NCBI GenBank assembly: GCA_015183035.1
Contig: JACZZP010000015.1
Location: 2,046,001 to 2,110,000 of the forward strand
Direction: 5' to 3'
Length of the DNA: 64,000 nucleotides
DNA from: Meloidogyne chitwoodi
Lineage: Eukaryota > Nematoda > Chromadorea > Rhabditida > Meloidogynidae
Numbering within the stretch: position 1 is the stretch's first letter; every line of letters begins with the position of its first letter. The notes below the pieces were generated by a model. That model saw only the letters and a program-made list of their open reading frames with translations. It did not search any database and was not told where the DNA came from. Shown in pieces: positions 12,643-24,321 of this stretch. Position numbers and translations under genes: made by a program.

Positions 12643-15600
12643 ATGTCTTCTAATACACAATCATCATCACAAGTATGAATTTTTAAATTAAATTTTTTTA
12701 TTTCTAAAAGAGTAATTGTATAGAATAACTGAATCGTAACTTAGATAAAATTTTGTATAAAAAACCATTTGATTAGTCGACGAGCTTTGCTGAATAGTAT
12801 CACGCTCATGGTGTAGAAATACCTATGAACGTGATATCCGAAATGATGTAGAGGATCAATCTTATTTTATGAACGATTCGAAAATAAAGGCAGAGTTTGT
12901 CGTATTAGTCGCTAAAGAATACCAAAATAATTGAATTTTTTCAAGTCTTTTTATAAAATTTTGCCTCCGTTACATTCAGTACACCCATTGTATGATTGCA
13001 AAAATAACATTTGAGACTAAATGTTTTCTTTCATTCTCTAGAAAAAATTTATAGAACAAATCTTTAATTAATTTTCAGTCACTAAACACTCCAGTATGTT
13101 CGCCGGCAACTTATATGGCTGTTAAACGTGATTTTCAAGAAGATGCAAAAAAGAGTGAAGCAAAGAAAAAATGTATTTATCCTTCTATAGGCATCGATCT
13201 CGGAACAACTTATAGCAGTGTTGGTGTTTATCGGAATGGAAATGTAACATTTTTATTTTAATTATTTTAATTAACTACGTTTTTAAATTTACGGTCAAAC
13301 TTATTTAAAAAACTACTTGCTTGAATTTAATTTTTTAAAATTCTATCATGAAAAACAATAATTCTATTATTAAAATTTATTTTTTATATTTTTATTTAAC
13401 TAAAAATCAATATTTAAGTTTGAGATTATTCCGTATGAACAATGTAACAAGATGCCTTGTGTGGTTGCGTTTACAGATACTGAAAGATTAATTGGTGCCC
13501 CCGCAAAAGATCAAATTGGTATGAATTTTATTTATTCATTTTTTTAAAATGTATTTCTACATTTTTAGCTTTAAATCCTAAAAATACCATTGTGGATGTA
13601 AAACGTATAATTGGCCGAAAGTGGGATGATCCGTCTTTTCAACAAATCATGCGTCATTTGCCTTTTACTCTACTCAATAGAGAAGGAAAGCCAATAATTG
13701 AGGTGAGAAATAATTTTTTTAATTTGTATATTAAAATTTTTTTTTATTTTAGGTTGAATTTAAAGGAGAAAAGAAAACATTTCATCCTGAACAGATTTCA
13801 GCTATGTTTATTGCAAAAATGTGAGTTTATATTTATTTAATTTGTTTTATTTTTTCTGGGTTTAAATATTATATATTGCCTTTTTTATTTCATTGATAAA
13901 ATTTTTTTAAGGAAGCAGAATGCTGAAGCCTATCTCGGTCATCCAGTTAGGGATGCTGTAATTTCCGTCCCTGCTAACTTCAATGATGGACAGCGTCAGG
14001 CGACGAAAGATGCTTGTCATATTGGTGGACTTAATGTTTTGCAAATTATAAATGAACCATCGGCTGCTGCTTTGTCTTATGGATTGGGAAAACAGGGAAA
14101 TAAGGTAAAGAAATTACTTTAAATACTTTGATAATTTTTAGCATATTCTTATCATTGACTTCGGTGGAGGTTTTCTTGTCACAGTTTTGGCAATTGCTAG
14201 AGGTTTATCGTTTCAAGTTAAATCTACTGTCGGTGATACTCATTTGGGTGGAGAAGATTTTGATGATTTGCTTGTTGATCATTTTGAACAGGCAAAAATA
14301 ATTTTAATCAAATTAATTTTTTTTATTTTTCAATTTAGGAATTTATGCGTAAGCAAGAACTGAATATAAAAAACTGTGCTGGTGCTCTCCGTCTCTTTCG
14401 AACTTCTGCTGAACGTGCTAAGCGTAGTTTGAGTAGCTTTACTGAAGCAACTGTATGATTTAAAAATAATATTTAAAATAAATTTTAAAATTAATATCAT
14501 TTTCAGTTTAAAGTTGATTCTAATATTGAGTGTATTGATTTCCACACAACGATTATACGTGCCCGCTTTGAGTATCTTTGCGAACCTCTATTTAGAAAGA
14601 CATTGGAGCTTGTAGAAAAATCATTAAGGTAACTATACAATTTTAAAAAATATTACAATTTTAAATTAAACTTGAATATACAATAATTTTTTGTATTTAA
14701 AACTTTGCGGAATAAAATAGTGCAAAATATTTACACTAGAAACTTTAAAAATTAAAACAAAATACAATACTATTGTAATAAAAATTAATCTCAAGCTTAA
14801 TTAAAAAAAAGTACAAACTTAAATATTTATTTTAATTATAGAGATGCTGACTTAGATAAGAGCAAAATTGATGAAATTGTTCTTGTGGGAGGTTCAACAC
14901 GCATTCCTAAAATTCAGGAAATGTTAAAGAAATTCTTTGGTCGAGAATTGGATAATTCAATTAATCCTGATGAAGCAGTTGTTTATGGTGCCGCAGTGCA
15001 AGCTGCAATTTTGTCTGAAAATGATACTTCTTTAAGGGTAAAAAATTATAAATTTATCCCTACATAATAATATTTTTTATTAAAAAGAATGTTCGTCTTG
15101 TTGATGTTACCCCACTTTCATTAGGAATTGGAACTATTGATAGTGTTTTTAATAAACTTATTGAAAGAAATGCTGCTATTCCTCATAGAACTTCACAAAT
15201 GTTGTCTACTTTTATGGACAATCAAACTTGTTTTTTTATCAAAATTTTTGAAGGAGAAGAGGCATTGACTAAGGTATTTAATTCAATTAAAATAAAAATG
15301 TAAATTGTATTTTTGAAATATTTTTTCAGTTCAAAGTATAAATTAATTGTGCAAATAATTTTTAGGAAAATAACCTCTTGGGTCGTTTTGGGTTTTATGA
15401 TATTACACCAGCTCCTCAACGTGTTACCCAAATTGATGTAACTTTCGATTTGGATGTCAATGGAATTTTTCAAATTTCTGCATTGGACAGAGCTACAAGA
15501 AGTCAAATTCCAATTAAAAATGAGAAGGGAAGACTTAACCAGTCAGAGATTCTAAGAATGATTGATGAAGCTAAAAGTTTAGATGATGAAGATTTGAAGC

Positions 15601-16037
15601 AACGTAAAAGAATTGTTTCTCGAAATAAATTTGAAGAATATTTATACGAGGTTTGTAAATTGAGAAAATATAATTTTTAAAATTTTTTTTAATTTTAAAA
15701 CTTTTTTATTATCCATTTTTTAGATAAAAAGTACATTGAAAGGCAAAGGAGTTAAAATATTGGGACGGGCTGAAGAAGTTATTCAACAAAATCTGAATTG
15801 GCTTTATTCTAATATGGCAGCAAAAAAGGAGGATTATGATAGCAAGCAAAAGGAAACACAAGTTGCTTTGTCTAAAATTGTGGCTGTATTTCATCAGTCC
15901 AAAGGTTATATTTCTTTTATTATTTTTAACCTGTAGTTTCGAAATTAAATAAAAAAATTACTAAATTACAAATAATTGTCTAAAAATATTTAGGTGATGA
16001 TGAAGAAGGTGGAGAACAAGGATCCTCCTCAAATTAG
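12643..16037 (+). CDS. Divergent HSP70 paralogue with altered ATPase loop and lost EEVD, 14 exons
   Basis: Exons: 12643-12672, 13079-13243, 13419-13518, 13569-13702, 13753-13820, 13912-14104, 14142-14291, 14339-14452, 14507-14628, 14842-15037, 15088-15273, 15366-15650, 15724-15904 and 15994-16037. They join in phase to 1,968 nt (655 aa) without a stop. Apart from one extra 5' exon, the introns match HSP70 at 5656-8484 in position and phase, so this is a tandem duplicate. There is a 40-residue N-terminal extension before IDLGTTYS. The conserved phosphate loop DLGGGTFD is replaced by DFGGGFLV: one codon is deleted (Thr204 of HSP70) and Asp206 becomes Leu. The tail ends [11 protein letters not shown] instead of EEVD. 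No heat shock element array is visible upstream. It may be a non-cycling chaperone or early decay; the long open frame argues for function. Confidence 0.8.
12729..12979. repeat. Foldback element in intron 1 of the divergent HSP70
   Basis: The ends CTGAATCGTAAC and GTTACATTCAG are inverted, followed by mirrored ATAAAATTTTGTATAAAAA-like blocks. A centre hairpin is formed by ATCACGCTCATGG and CCTATGAACGTGAT. Arms are imperfect. It is probably a non-autonomous element inserted in the first intron. Confidence 0.6.
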
Positions 16038-16076
16038 CAATGTGAGGAGGTTCAAAGTTTAAGAAGATGACTGTTT
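16038..16076 (+). pseudogene. Vestige of the HSP70 EEVD coding tail, now 3' UTR
   Basis: Just after the TAG stop, the words GGAGGTTCAAAGTTTAAG and AAGATGACTGTTTAA still resemble the GGCCCTAAAGTTGAAGAAG-TTGACTAA tail of the first HSP70. The reading frame is now different and lies beyond the stop. The EEVD motif was therefore lost by small changes at the end of the gene, not by truncation of the exon. Confidence 0.6.
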
Positions 16077-16383
16077 AATTTATCTTTACCACTATTTTTT
16101 AAAGACATTTAATTAAAAATTTTTGAAAGATTTCGTTACATTTAATTTATTTTAAATTATTTTTCTTTATTAATTTTTATTAAATTTCATAAACATTTTT
16201 TTATTTTTAAAATTTACATCTTTTGATTATATCTAAGTAAGGTTGTATTTAAAATATAAGTTCGTATTTTATAAAAATTTCCTTCCAAAAACCTTTGTTT
16301 TAATAAATTTTTTTTATCAATTTAAAATAAAAATTAAGTTATTTTTTATCTTTTCCTAAATTTATTTAAAAAATAAAAATTAA

Positions 16384-16455
16384 TGACCCCGACGTGATTT
16401 GAACACGCAACCTTCTGATCTGGAGTCAGACGCGCTACCGTTGCGCCACGGAGTC
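16384..16455 (-). tRNA. tRNA-Trp (anticodon CCA)
   Basis: The minus strand folds into a complete 72-nt cloverleaf without intron. The acceptor stem GACTCCG pairs with CGGGGTC (one G-T pair). The anticodon arm is TCTGA-CTCCAGA-TCAGA with anticodon CCA. A T-arm with loop TTCAAAT is present, with discriminator base A at 16384. The A box (TGGCGCAACGG) and B box (GTTCAAATC) are typical of an RNA polymerase III gene. It reads toward the divergent HSP70. Confidence 0.93.
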
Positions 16456-19400
16456 TACATGCGACCTCTTTATTTATTTATTTTTAACTCTCTTTTTACT
16501 GCTTTTAATATTTTTATTTCTCATTATGTTTACCCCTAGACATCACCTCACTAAATAAATTGAAATAATTTTTTCTATGGGCGTTCTTTTATTTTATAAA
16601 TTTTTTCAAATATTTTTTTTATACATTTAAAAAACTTTTTTTAAATTCTTCCACATAATTTTATTTTTTTTGTTCGACGAATAATTTTTTTTCAAATTTT
16701 TATTAAAAATCACATTGACTAAACTTATTAAAAAATTCATAACATTTTCTAACAATTTATTTAAAATTTAATTCTTTTATATTATTGTAGATAAGAATCT
16801 TCTCTATTTTATAAAATTTATTTTAGATTTTTAGTTTTATTCATCAAAAAGTTATACAATTTTAAGTACCCCTATACAGCCTTTTGTCGCCTGCTGTGGG
16901 TAAATCGAATAAAAATTAAAAAAAGTTGCTAAATTGTAAAATAAATTTATAGCCACATTAAAACTTTTTTTCTATTATATATTTCCAGTTTCTAAAGAAA
17001 ATAAGAAAAAAGTTTTAATCCTAATTGTATTTCTCTGTTGGGGGAGAGACTTCCTTTTGCATTTATGCGCAACAAAAAAATTAAAAAAATAAAATAAAAA
17101 TTAGATAATATTAAAAAAATGTTAAACAATTAAATTATAATGTGTTTTGATAGAAAAAACGTTTGGAATATTTTTATTGAAAAAATAAAAATTAAAAAAA
17201 GATTAAAACTACGCGTTAATGCTCCTTGTGCCGGGTAAAAACTTTAATTTAATTTTATTTTTAAATTAAAAATTAAAAAATATTTAAAAATGACAAAATT
17301 AATTAAAATTAAGTTTAATTAAGTTCTAATTAAATTAAACTTGAAATATTTTAATTTTCCTATTTTCTCCGTAGAGTGATTCTTCTCATTTAAAAATTTA
17401 TAAAACTGTTCAAAGTTAATATAAAAATATAAAATTTTGCATTTATATTCTCAAAAGAGTTTTTTAATAAATTTCAAAATTTCAGATTTATTAGTCAATT
17501 ATTTTTATAGTTATAATGAAAAAACGTAAGTAGGCGACAGAGGATAAGCATTTTTCAACTTTAATTTTTTTAATAAATTTATTTTTTAATATTTTTTTTA
17601 ATTTTCTAAAAATTGCTTAAATGTAAATTTAATAAGAATATTAAAAAAAAATTTTCATATTAAATATTTTTAAAAATTTATTTATTTAATTATAAGGGCA
17701 ACAAGCACTCTTTCCTCTTTTTTCCTCTTTTAATTGGCAATAATTTTATTTATTAATTTTTTTATTTTTTTTATATTCCAAAAATAAATCTAGAGGACGG
17801 TCTTTTATTTAAAAAAAAATCCCACACCTGTTGTTACCAAAAAAAATTTTTTTTTGTAAAAAGTCTCTTAAAGGATAAGGTTATTTTCTGATTTATTCCC
17901 TAAAGGTTAAGGAATTATTTTTAAAAAATATTTAAAAAATTTAAAAAAAAAATTATTTAAATATTTTTGAAGAATATTATTATTATTTATTTAAATATGT
18001 ATTTAAAATTTTTAATTAATTTTTTTAATTTAATTAAATTAAATTCCCAATTTTTACCAATCATTTTTAAATAATAATTTATTTTATTCCCTTTAAAAAA
18101 TAAATATAAAAGGCTTAAAAATATAAAAAAACTCATTCTTCATTTTTTCTTTCTTTCTCATCCCCTCTTGGCCTTGAACGGTTTTTATGCCAAGAAAAGC
18201 ACCGCGACAATACAAAAAAATTATTACAAAATTGAGTGGTTATTGTGTCCCCACTTTTGTTATATTCTCCCATCTTTTGTTACATCTCTGCGCCCATCTG
18301 GTGCTGTTTTTAATGTTTTTGATGTTTCTTTTGGGGGTCATTTGTATTTTTAGGATATTTCATTATTGGGTCTATTAGAGTCTGAAAATCAGAATTTTAA
18401 TTGTAAAAGAGTACATTAGATCTGAAAATTTATTTAATCCGCATTTTATTTTAAAACTAATTTAAACCTTTTAGGGTTAAAAAATAACATTTTATTATCC
18501 CAAAATAATAAATTATATTTTTCTCTAAATTCTTTTTTTATTTATTTACCTCTCACAAAATAAATAAATAAATAAATAATATTTTTAAATAAATAAATAA
18601 AAATGTTCAAAATATTAAAAACAAAAAAAACCATCAATCTCTCCTTTTAAAAATATATATCAGATTTTAAGGCTATTTTAAAATGGATATATTTATTTAT
18701 TTGTGTGAAAATGTTGTTTGCCAAGTGTGCGCGTAAAAGGGAAAGATTATTGCCTCTATTTATTTATTTTAATGTAGTACATTTATTTATTTAATTCATT
18801 TTTAATATTTTTATTTTTAATATTTGTCCGAAAATAAAATTAAAAATTTAAAAAAAAATAAAAAAAAATTAAATAAAATATATTTTATTTAAAAATTATA
18901 TTTTATTTCTATTTTATTTAGAGTACTGTATTTTCCCTCATTTGTCAATTCAATCTTATCAATTAATTTTCTAAGAGTAGTTAAGACTTGGAATTCCTTA
19001 TTTTTTAATAAAAAAAATTTTTCTATAAAAATTTCAAAATGTCAAATTTTTCAAAATGTCATTTTTTTAATTTAAATTCCTTTCCTTTTTTTAAATTTTA
19101 TTTTCAAAAAAATATTAAAAAATGACCATTTAAAATACAAACAAATAAAAAATAAAAACATTGATTTTCATGTTTTTCTTTATTTTTTTTTTGGACATTT
19201 AATTTTATTTTTGTGTTGTTTTTGCGGATGCACTTAAAAAACTGCCCATCTGTCAGTTATTTCTCTCTTTCTTTTATTTTTCAATCAGTATATATATTTG
19301 ACTAATTCACCCCTTCTCTCTCTCTCTCTCTACCTTTTTACAATTTATATTCTGTTTTTAATGCTTCTGTTAATTTTTACAGAGATTTAATCTTCTTCTC

Positions 19401-20185
19401 TTCTCTTCTTCAAATTATTCATCCTTTTTGCATTTTATTCTCCTTTTTTTAACTTTTTTTGATTATGTCAAAATGTCAACTTTTCAAAACACCAAAACTT
19501 TTCTCTAAATTTTTTATTTTTAATACTCTAATTAATCCGTGGATTTAAAATTTTATAAATCTCCTTAGGGTGTACTACTAATTAGAGAGCGGCATTAGAG
19601 AGTGGGTTATATTAAAAAAATATTTTTAAAAATTGACATTTTTACTTTATAATTAATATTTTTCTGATTTTTCTAATATATTTAACTTTACTTGACATTT
19701 TGTAAAGTTGGCATTTTGACACTTTTACTGTCTTTTACCATTTTGACAATTTCTTTGTCCGTAAAATTTTCCCTGATTTTTCTCCCTCATAAATATATTA
19801 TAAATACAAGTTGCAACTGAAACCCGTTATCTTGCGCGAAATCTTTTTTTTTTCACATTTTTCCTCTCTTCTCTCTCTTTTACATTCTTTTCACTCTTCT
19901 AAAAGTTTCCCTTCATTTTTACCCTTAAAGTGCTTTTTCCTCAAAACGAATAATAATAGCTAAGATATATTTATTTTCTCAATGACGTTACTTTTTTGTG
20001 TTATTTTGCCTTCTTTTTTGTTGAAGAAAATACTTAGAGGGTATAAATGGTTCCGTGACCACTTGACCAAACAAAAAAGAGAATTTTTTAAGTTAAAAAT
20101 GTGATATTTTGAGTTAAATTGGGAAACAAAATATCTTCTTTTTTTAATTAAATATGCCTTTTTATTTAATACTTGGTTAAAATAT
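16456..20185. other. Long AT-rich intergenic stretch
   Basis: I see no gene that can be supported. There are short runs of AAATAAAT (about 18555-18602), CT-rich tracts (TCTCTCTCTC at about 19315-19332), and repeats of CAAAATGTCAA (about 19035-19065 and 19465-19480). A short frame at 18187-18378 begins MPRKAPRQYKK after a TATAAAA-containing, CT-rich stretch, but becomes a hydrophobic run with no domain, so I do not call it. Confidence 0.4.
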
Positions 20186-20192
20186 CATCTTT

Positions 20193-20284
20193 GGCATTTT
20201 GTCTTTTTTTGTTCTTTTTGGCATTTTGTCTTTTTTTGTTCTTTCTGACATTTTGTCTTTTTTTGTTCTTTTTGGCATTTTGTC
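20193..20284. repeat. 27-bp minisatellite, about 3.5 units
   Basis: The unit GGCATTTTGTCTTTTTTTG plus TTCTTTTT repeats head to tail with single-base variants (GACATT in unit 3). On the minus strand it is open and would encode repeated KDKMPKRTK, but there is no sign of a gene around it. Confidence 0.75.
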
Positions 20285-20744
20285 CTTCCCTCCATTTAAC
20301 TCATATTTATCAATTAATCTCTTAAAATAAAATTTTTTTTTCTTTTTATCAAAACCGGACATATATTTAAACATAAAATTAAATATATTTATCCATTTAT
20401 TACCCCTTTTTGCTTCCTAAAACTTTTATTATCTACAAAAAAGATTAAATAAACCATGAATAAAATAAATAAATATTTTTAACCATTTCTCTCTCTCTCT
20501 CTTTTACTTTTTACCCAATTTTCTTTTTTAAAAGCGCAATTGCGCGTCTCAACGAGAAAATCTGTCAAATAATTATAGAGGATTTTCAAAAAAAAATTTT
20601 TTTTAGTTTAGGTCATAGACATTTTATCCCACTTAATTTAACAGTTAAAAATATAAATTTATATTTTTTAAATAAATTTTAGAGACTAAAATTAAATCAA
20701 AACAATTTGATTAAATATTAACTAGGTTTGTTTAAATCCTCATA

Positions 20745-21050
20745 TCTTTTTTTAAAATGAATCCATTTAAATGTTTTTTGTATCATTCGATAGAGAATTG
20801 AATTTTCTACAAAATTAAAAATAAAATATAATTTTACAGAAAAATAGAAATGTTATAGTTAAAAAACCTCAATAAATAAAACGTTTTTTTCAAAAAATGT
20901 CAGTTTTTCAGTCACAACTTTTTTTACAGTTGACCTAAAATTCTGATTTTTTTATATTTTATAGCTTATTCAATTACCAATTTAATGGTATTAATATATT
21001 TTAAAATTATTCATCCATTCGTGAGTTATGAATTTTTAAGTAATGTAAGT
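20745..21050. repeat. Foldback/MITE-like element, copy B
   Basis: The left arm keeps TATCATTCGATAGAGAATTG (20781-20800). The right arm is more diverged (about 20969-20990, TATTCAATTACCAATTTAATG). The centre carries the mirrored GTTATAGTTAAAAAACC and CAGTCACAACTTTTTTTAC blocks seen in other copies. This is the most degenerate member of the family. Confidence 0.5.
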
Positions 21051-21928
21051 TCTTCCCCCCCAAAGACCCCAATTTTTAATTAAAATTAATTTTCTTTCCG
21101 GAAAACATACAGTTTCCGGAATTTATTTATTTTCTTCATTTAAAATATATTTCCGGAAAGTTTGTATTTATTTATTTCCGGAAGATATATAATTTTTTGT
21201 GTTTGCACAAAAAATTATTTAAAAATTCCTAACTGACCATTTCTCCCCAATAATTTCAATGGGTGGTGTCCAATAACATTGAATAAAAGTAAAATGAGTA
21301 AAAGAGAGAAGAGGGGAGATTTGTTCATCTCCCAATTATGCCCAAGTACTAAAATAGAGAGAAATTTATTTTTTATTTTATTTTAGTAAAAGGGATATTA
21401 GAGTCTTAAAAAAAATTATGTGATTTTTATTAAAAATAAATATAAATAAATAAATAATTGCCTATCGCGCACAATAGCTCCCATTTTTCACTTCTTATTT
21501 GTTAGACTGAAACTCTTTTCCAGTTTTTCAATCCAAAAATGATGTGACCCGTTGGACAGTTAAATAGGCTGAAGGCCTAAAATAGAGGAGAATAAAGCTC
21601 ATTTTACATAAATTTTTTTTCAAATTTTAAAGATAAAAAAAAAGAAAAATATATTTTTAGATTAAAATTAAAGATAAAAATTTTATTATTTTTATTTTTT
21701 TAAACCAGTGGAAGCGTGCACTACTCAGTGTATAAAATCAAGAGGTGTTAAGAATGCGAGGGGGATTTAAAAATTATTTTTGGATGAAGCGCCGGGAGGA
21801 ATTGAAAATATTTTGGGTGTGGAAAGCCTGCGGCTTTGAAAGGGTCCTAGCAGGGATTTTTTGTCTGGAATATTTGCGTCATGAATGTTGTAAAACTGTG
21901 GTCGGTTTAAAGTATGGTGAGTTTAAAA

Positions 21929-22104
21929 GTGGTGGTGCACCCTCCGCCGTTTGAGGGTCTTCGGCCTTCAAACGTCCCGCTAAAAGTTTGAATATTGTGG
22001 TGGGTTATAAGTCGTATTGAGATCAAGTGGTGGTGCAACCCTCCGGCTTTTGAGAGCTTCGGTCCTCAAACGCCTGCTAAAAGTTTGAAAGTTGTGGTTG
22101 GTTA
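21929..22104. repeat. Two tandem ~80-bp GC-richer units, each with a small hairpin
   Basis: Unit 1 (21929-22009) and unit 2 (22027-22104) share GTGGTGGTGCA, CCCTCCG, CTAAAAGTTTGAA and TTGTGGT. Each holds a hairpin whose stem is CGTTTGAGG/CCTTCAAACG or a variant, closed by a TCTTCGG or GCTTCGGT loop. Paired changes are limited. The block lies immediately left of the ~797-bp repeat. Confidence 0.65.
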
Positions 22105-22105
22105 G

Positions 22106-23790
22106 CACTCCCTGAATACGAATCCGAAGTCAGGAAAATTAAAAAAAATTTTTTCGCAAAGTTACAGTCAAAAAACCGCTAGATTCGAACACTTTACAGT
22201 CTCTAACTTCCTGAGACTCAAGTGGAACCAAAAATGCGATGTTTTTCGGACCTCCAAAACATGCTCTATAAAATGGGTGAGTAAAATCGGATTTTATAAT
22301 TAGGTTCATACACCTCACCCTTTAAACCCCCGCTGTCCCAAGATTTAACACCCCGTAACCTGGTCCAAGTTGATCCAAAAATTTTTTCAAAAAATATTTT
22401 TGAACTCAGCTCGTCAGGAGCTTTCAAATGATATATCATTTGGTACACTTTCATTATTTTTGAGGTAGGCCATTTTTGGCGACAAAATTTGGATGGGATT
22501 TTATGCCAAAAATTTCAAAAATTCATATCTTTTTCAAAAGTAATCTTTTTTGAACATTTTTAAATGTTAAAATGTTTTTAAAAATATGCCAGATTTAATA
22601 AAAGTACTTTCAATCCAGTTCCATGGCAAAAATACCGAAAAATTTTTGAAAAACGAAAATTTTCGAATTTTCAAAAAATCGATCCAAACTAACCCTAATT
22701 TTAAAATTTTCCAACATTTTCTTTACTCGTAAAATAACTAATTTTTTACTTAATTTAATAACATTTGTTTCATTTCAATCCGACCAAAACGCTAAAAGTT
22801 AAGGTCGATTGAAAATTTCAGAAAATATTCCAAAAGGGGTACCCCTATTGAAAAATTTTGAAAATTTTTTTTCGTAAAAATGTCTTATATGGGGTAAAAA
22901 CACTCGCTGAATACGAATCCGATGTCAGAAAAATTTTAAAAAAATTTTCCGCAAAGTTAGAGACAAAAAACCAATAGAGTCCTGGTCAGTTATTGGACTC
23001 TAACTCCCAAAGACTCAAGTGGACCCCAAGCTTGTGATTTGTTTTTCGGACCTCCAAAACATGCTCTATAACATAGGCGAGTAAAATCGGGTTTTGTAAT
23101 TAGTTTCATAATCCCCGCCCTTTAAACCCCCGCTGTTCAAAATTTAACCCCCCGTAACTTGGTCAAAGTTTATCCAAAATTTTTTCAAAAAATATTTTTG
23201 AACTCAGCTCGTCAAGAGCTTTTTAATGGTATATCATTTGGTACACTTTCGTTATTTTTGGGGTAGGCCTTTTTTGACCTCAAAATTTGGATGGGATTTT
23301 ATGCCAAAAATTTCAAAAATTCATAACTTTTTTAAAACTAACCTTTTATGAACATTTTAAAATGTTAAAATGTTTTAAAAAATATGCCTGATTTTATAAA
23401 AATATTTTCAGTCCAATCCCATGGCAAAAATACCGAAAATTTTCAGAAAACGTAAAATTTCGAATTTTCAATAATTCGACCTTAACTACACCTAACCCTA
23501 AAATTTTTCAAAATTTTCTTCGCTCACAAAATAGCTAATTTTTTACTTTATTTAATAACATTTGTTTCATTTCAATCCGACCAAAACTCGAAAAGTTAAG
23601 GTCGATTGAAAATTTTGGAAAATATTCCAAAAGGGGTACCCCTTTGGGAAAAATTTTGAAAAATTTTTTTTCGTAAACTGTCTTATATGGGGTAAAAACA
23701 CTCCCTGAATACGAATCCGATGTCAGAAAAATTTTCCGCAAAAATACATTCCAAATACCAATAGAGACCTGGACAGTTATTGGACTCTAC
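22106..23790. repeat. ~797-bp tandem repeat, two full units and a truncated third
   Basis: Units begin CACTCCCTGAATACGAATCC at 22106, 22901 and 23699, giving periods of 795 and 798 bp. Each contains CAAAACATGCTCTATA, CAGCTCGTCA, ATATCATTTGGTACACTTTC and AAAGGGGTACCCCT. Unit 3 runs only to about 23790 (TTATTGGACTCTA) and then switches to unrelated DNA, marking an insertion or rearrangement boundary left of the Helitron. A diverged copy lies at about 35920-36780. Confidence 0.85.
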
Positions 23791-24321
23791 GTATAATGGT
23801 ATCGCATTTAAGTTTATTTCCACTTTGGCTCCACAATATAGTTGTGTACATTGTAGTTTGCCTCAACCGCCAGCCCACAACGGCTCTATAGGCAGGAGTT
23901 TCCAGTATACGGCCACGGGGAGGCCTGCCAGGGGTGGATAACCTTGTACACCATTTTTTTGTTTTTTTGGGTTTTTTATGTTTTTGTTCATTTTTTTGTT
24001 TTTTTTATTTTTGCAAATTTTTTTGAAATTTTTAATTTTTATAATTTTTTTTGTGTTTTTTTATTTTTAAAAAATTATTAAGAAAATATATCACTGTATA
24101 AGAAAATATCACTAATTTAAATAAGAAGTATCACAAATAAGAAAGATTTTTTTGTATTTTTTTGTTTTTACATTTTTTTGGATTTTGTATATGCAGTTTT
24201 TTTATTTTTTTTATTAACAATTTTCGTCTGTATAGCAAACATTGGCGATGGCACTGGGGAATTATGTCCAGGCCATGGAATTAACCGTGTGATAAGCATA
24301 ATCGTGTAAAATTCAAATACC
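23791..24321. other. Left flank of the Helitron ORF
   Basis: GC-richer segment 23800-23950 (includes CGGCCACGGGGAGGCCTG), followed by a T-rich tract to about 24230. Just before the ORF end is CATAATCGTGTAAAATTCAA (24297-24316), nearly the same as CATAATTGTGTAAATTCAA on the far side of the ORF (30599-30617). The canonical Helitron 3' end (hairpin plus CTRR) was not located. Confidence 0.45.

Noticed and set aside
18168..18378. Two overlapping short plus-strand frames after a TATA-like stretch
   Set aside because: The protein becomes a non-specific hydrophobic run, no splice partner is visible, and the two frames overlap without preference.
20177..20374. Minus-strand repetitive protein with KDKMPKRTK units
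   Set aside because: It is fully explained by the 27-bp minisatellite; no promoter, splice site or conserved flank supports a gene.
23791..24321. Canonical Helitron 3' end (hairpin followed by CTRR)
   Set aside because: I searched for it next to the transposase stop and near 23790 but found no convincing hairpin plus CTRR, so no exact terminus is claimed.
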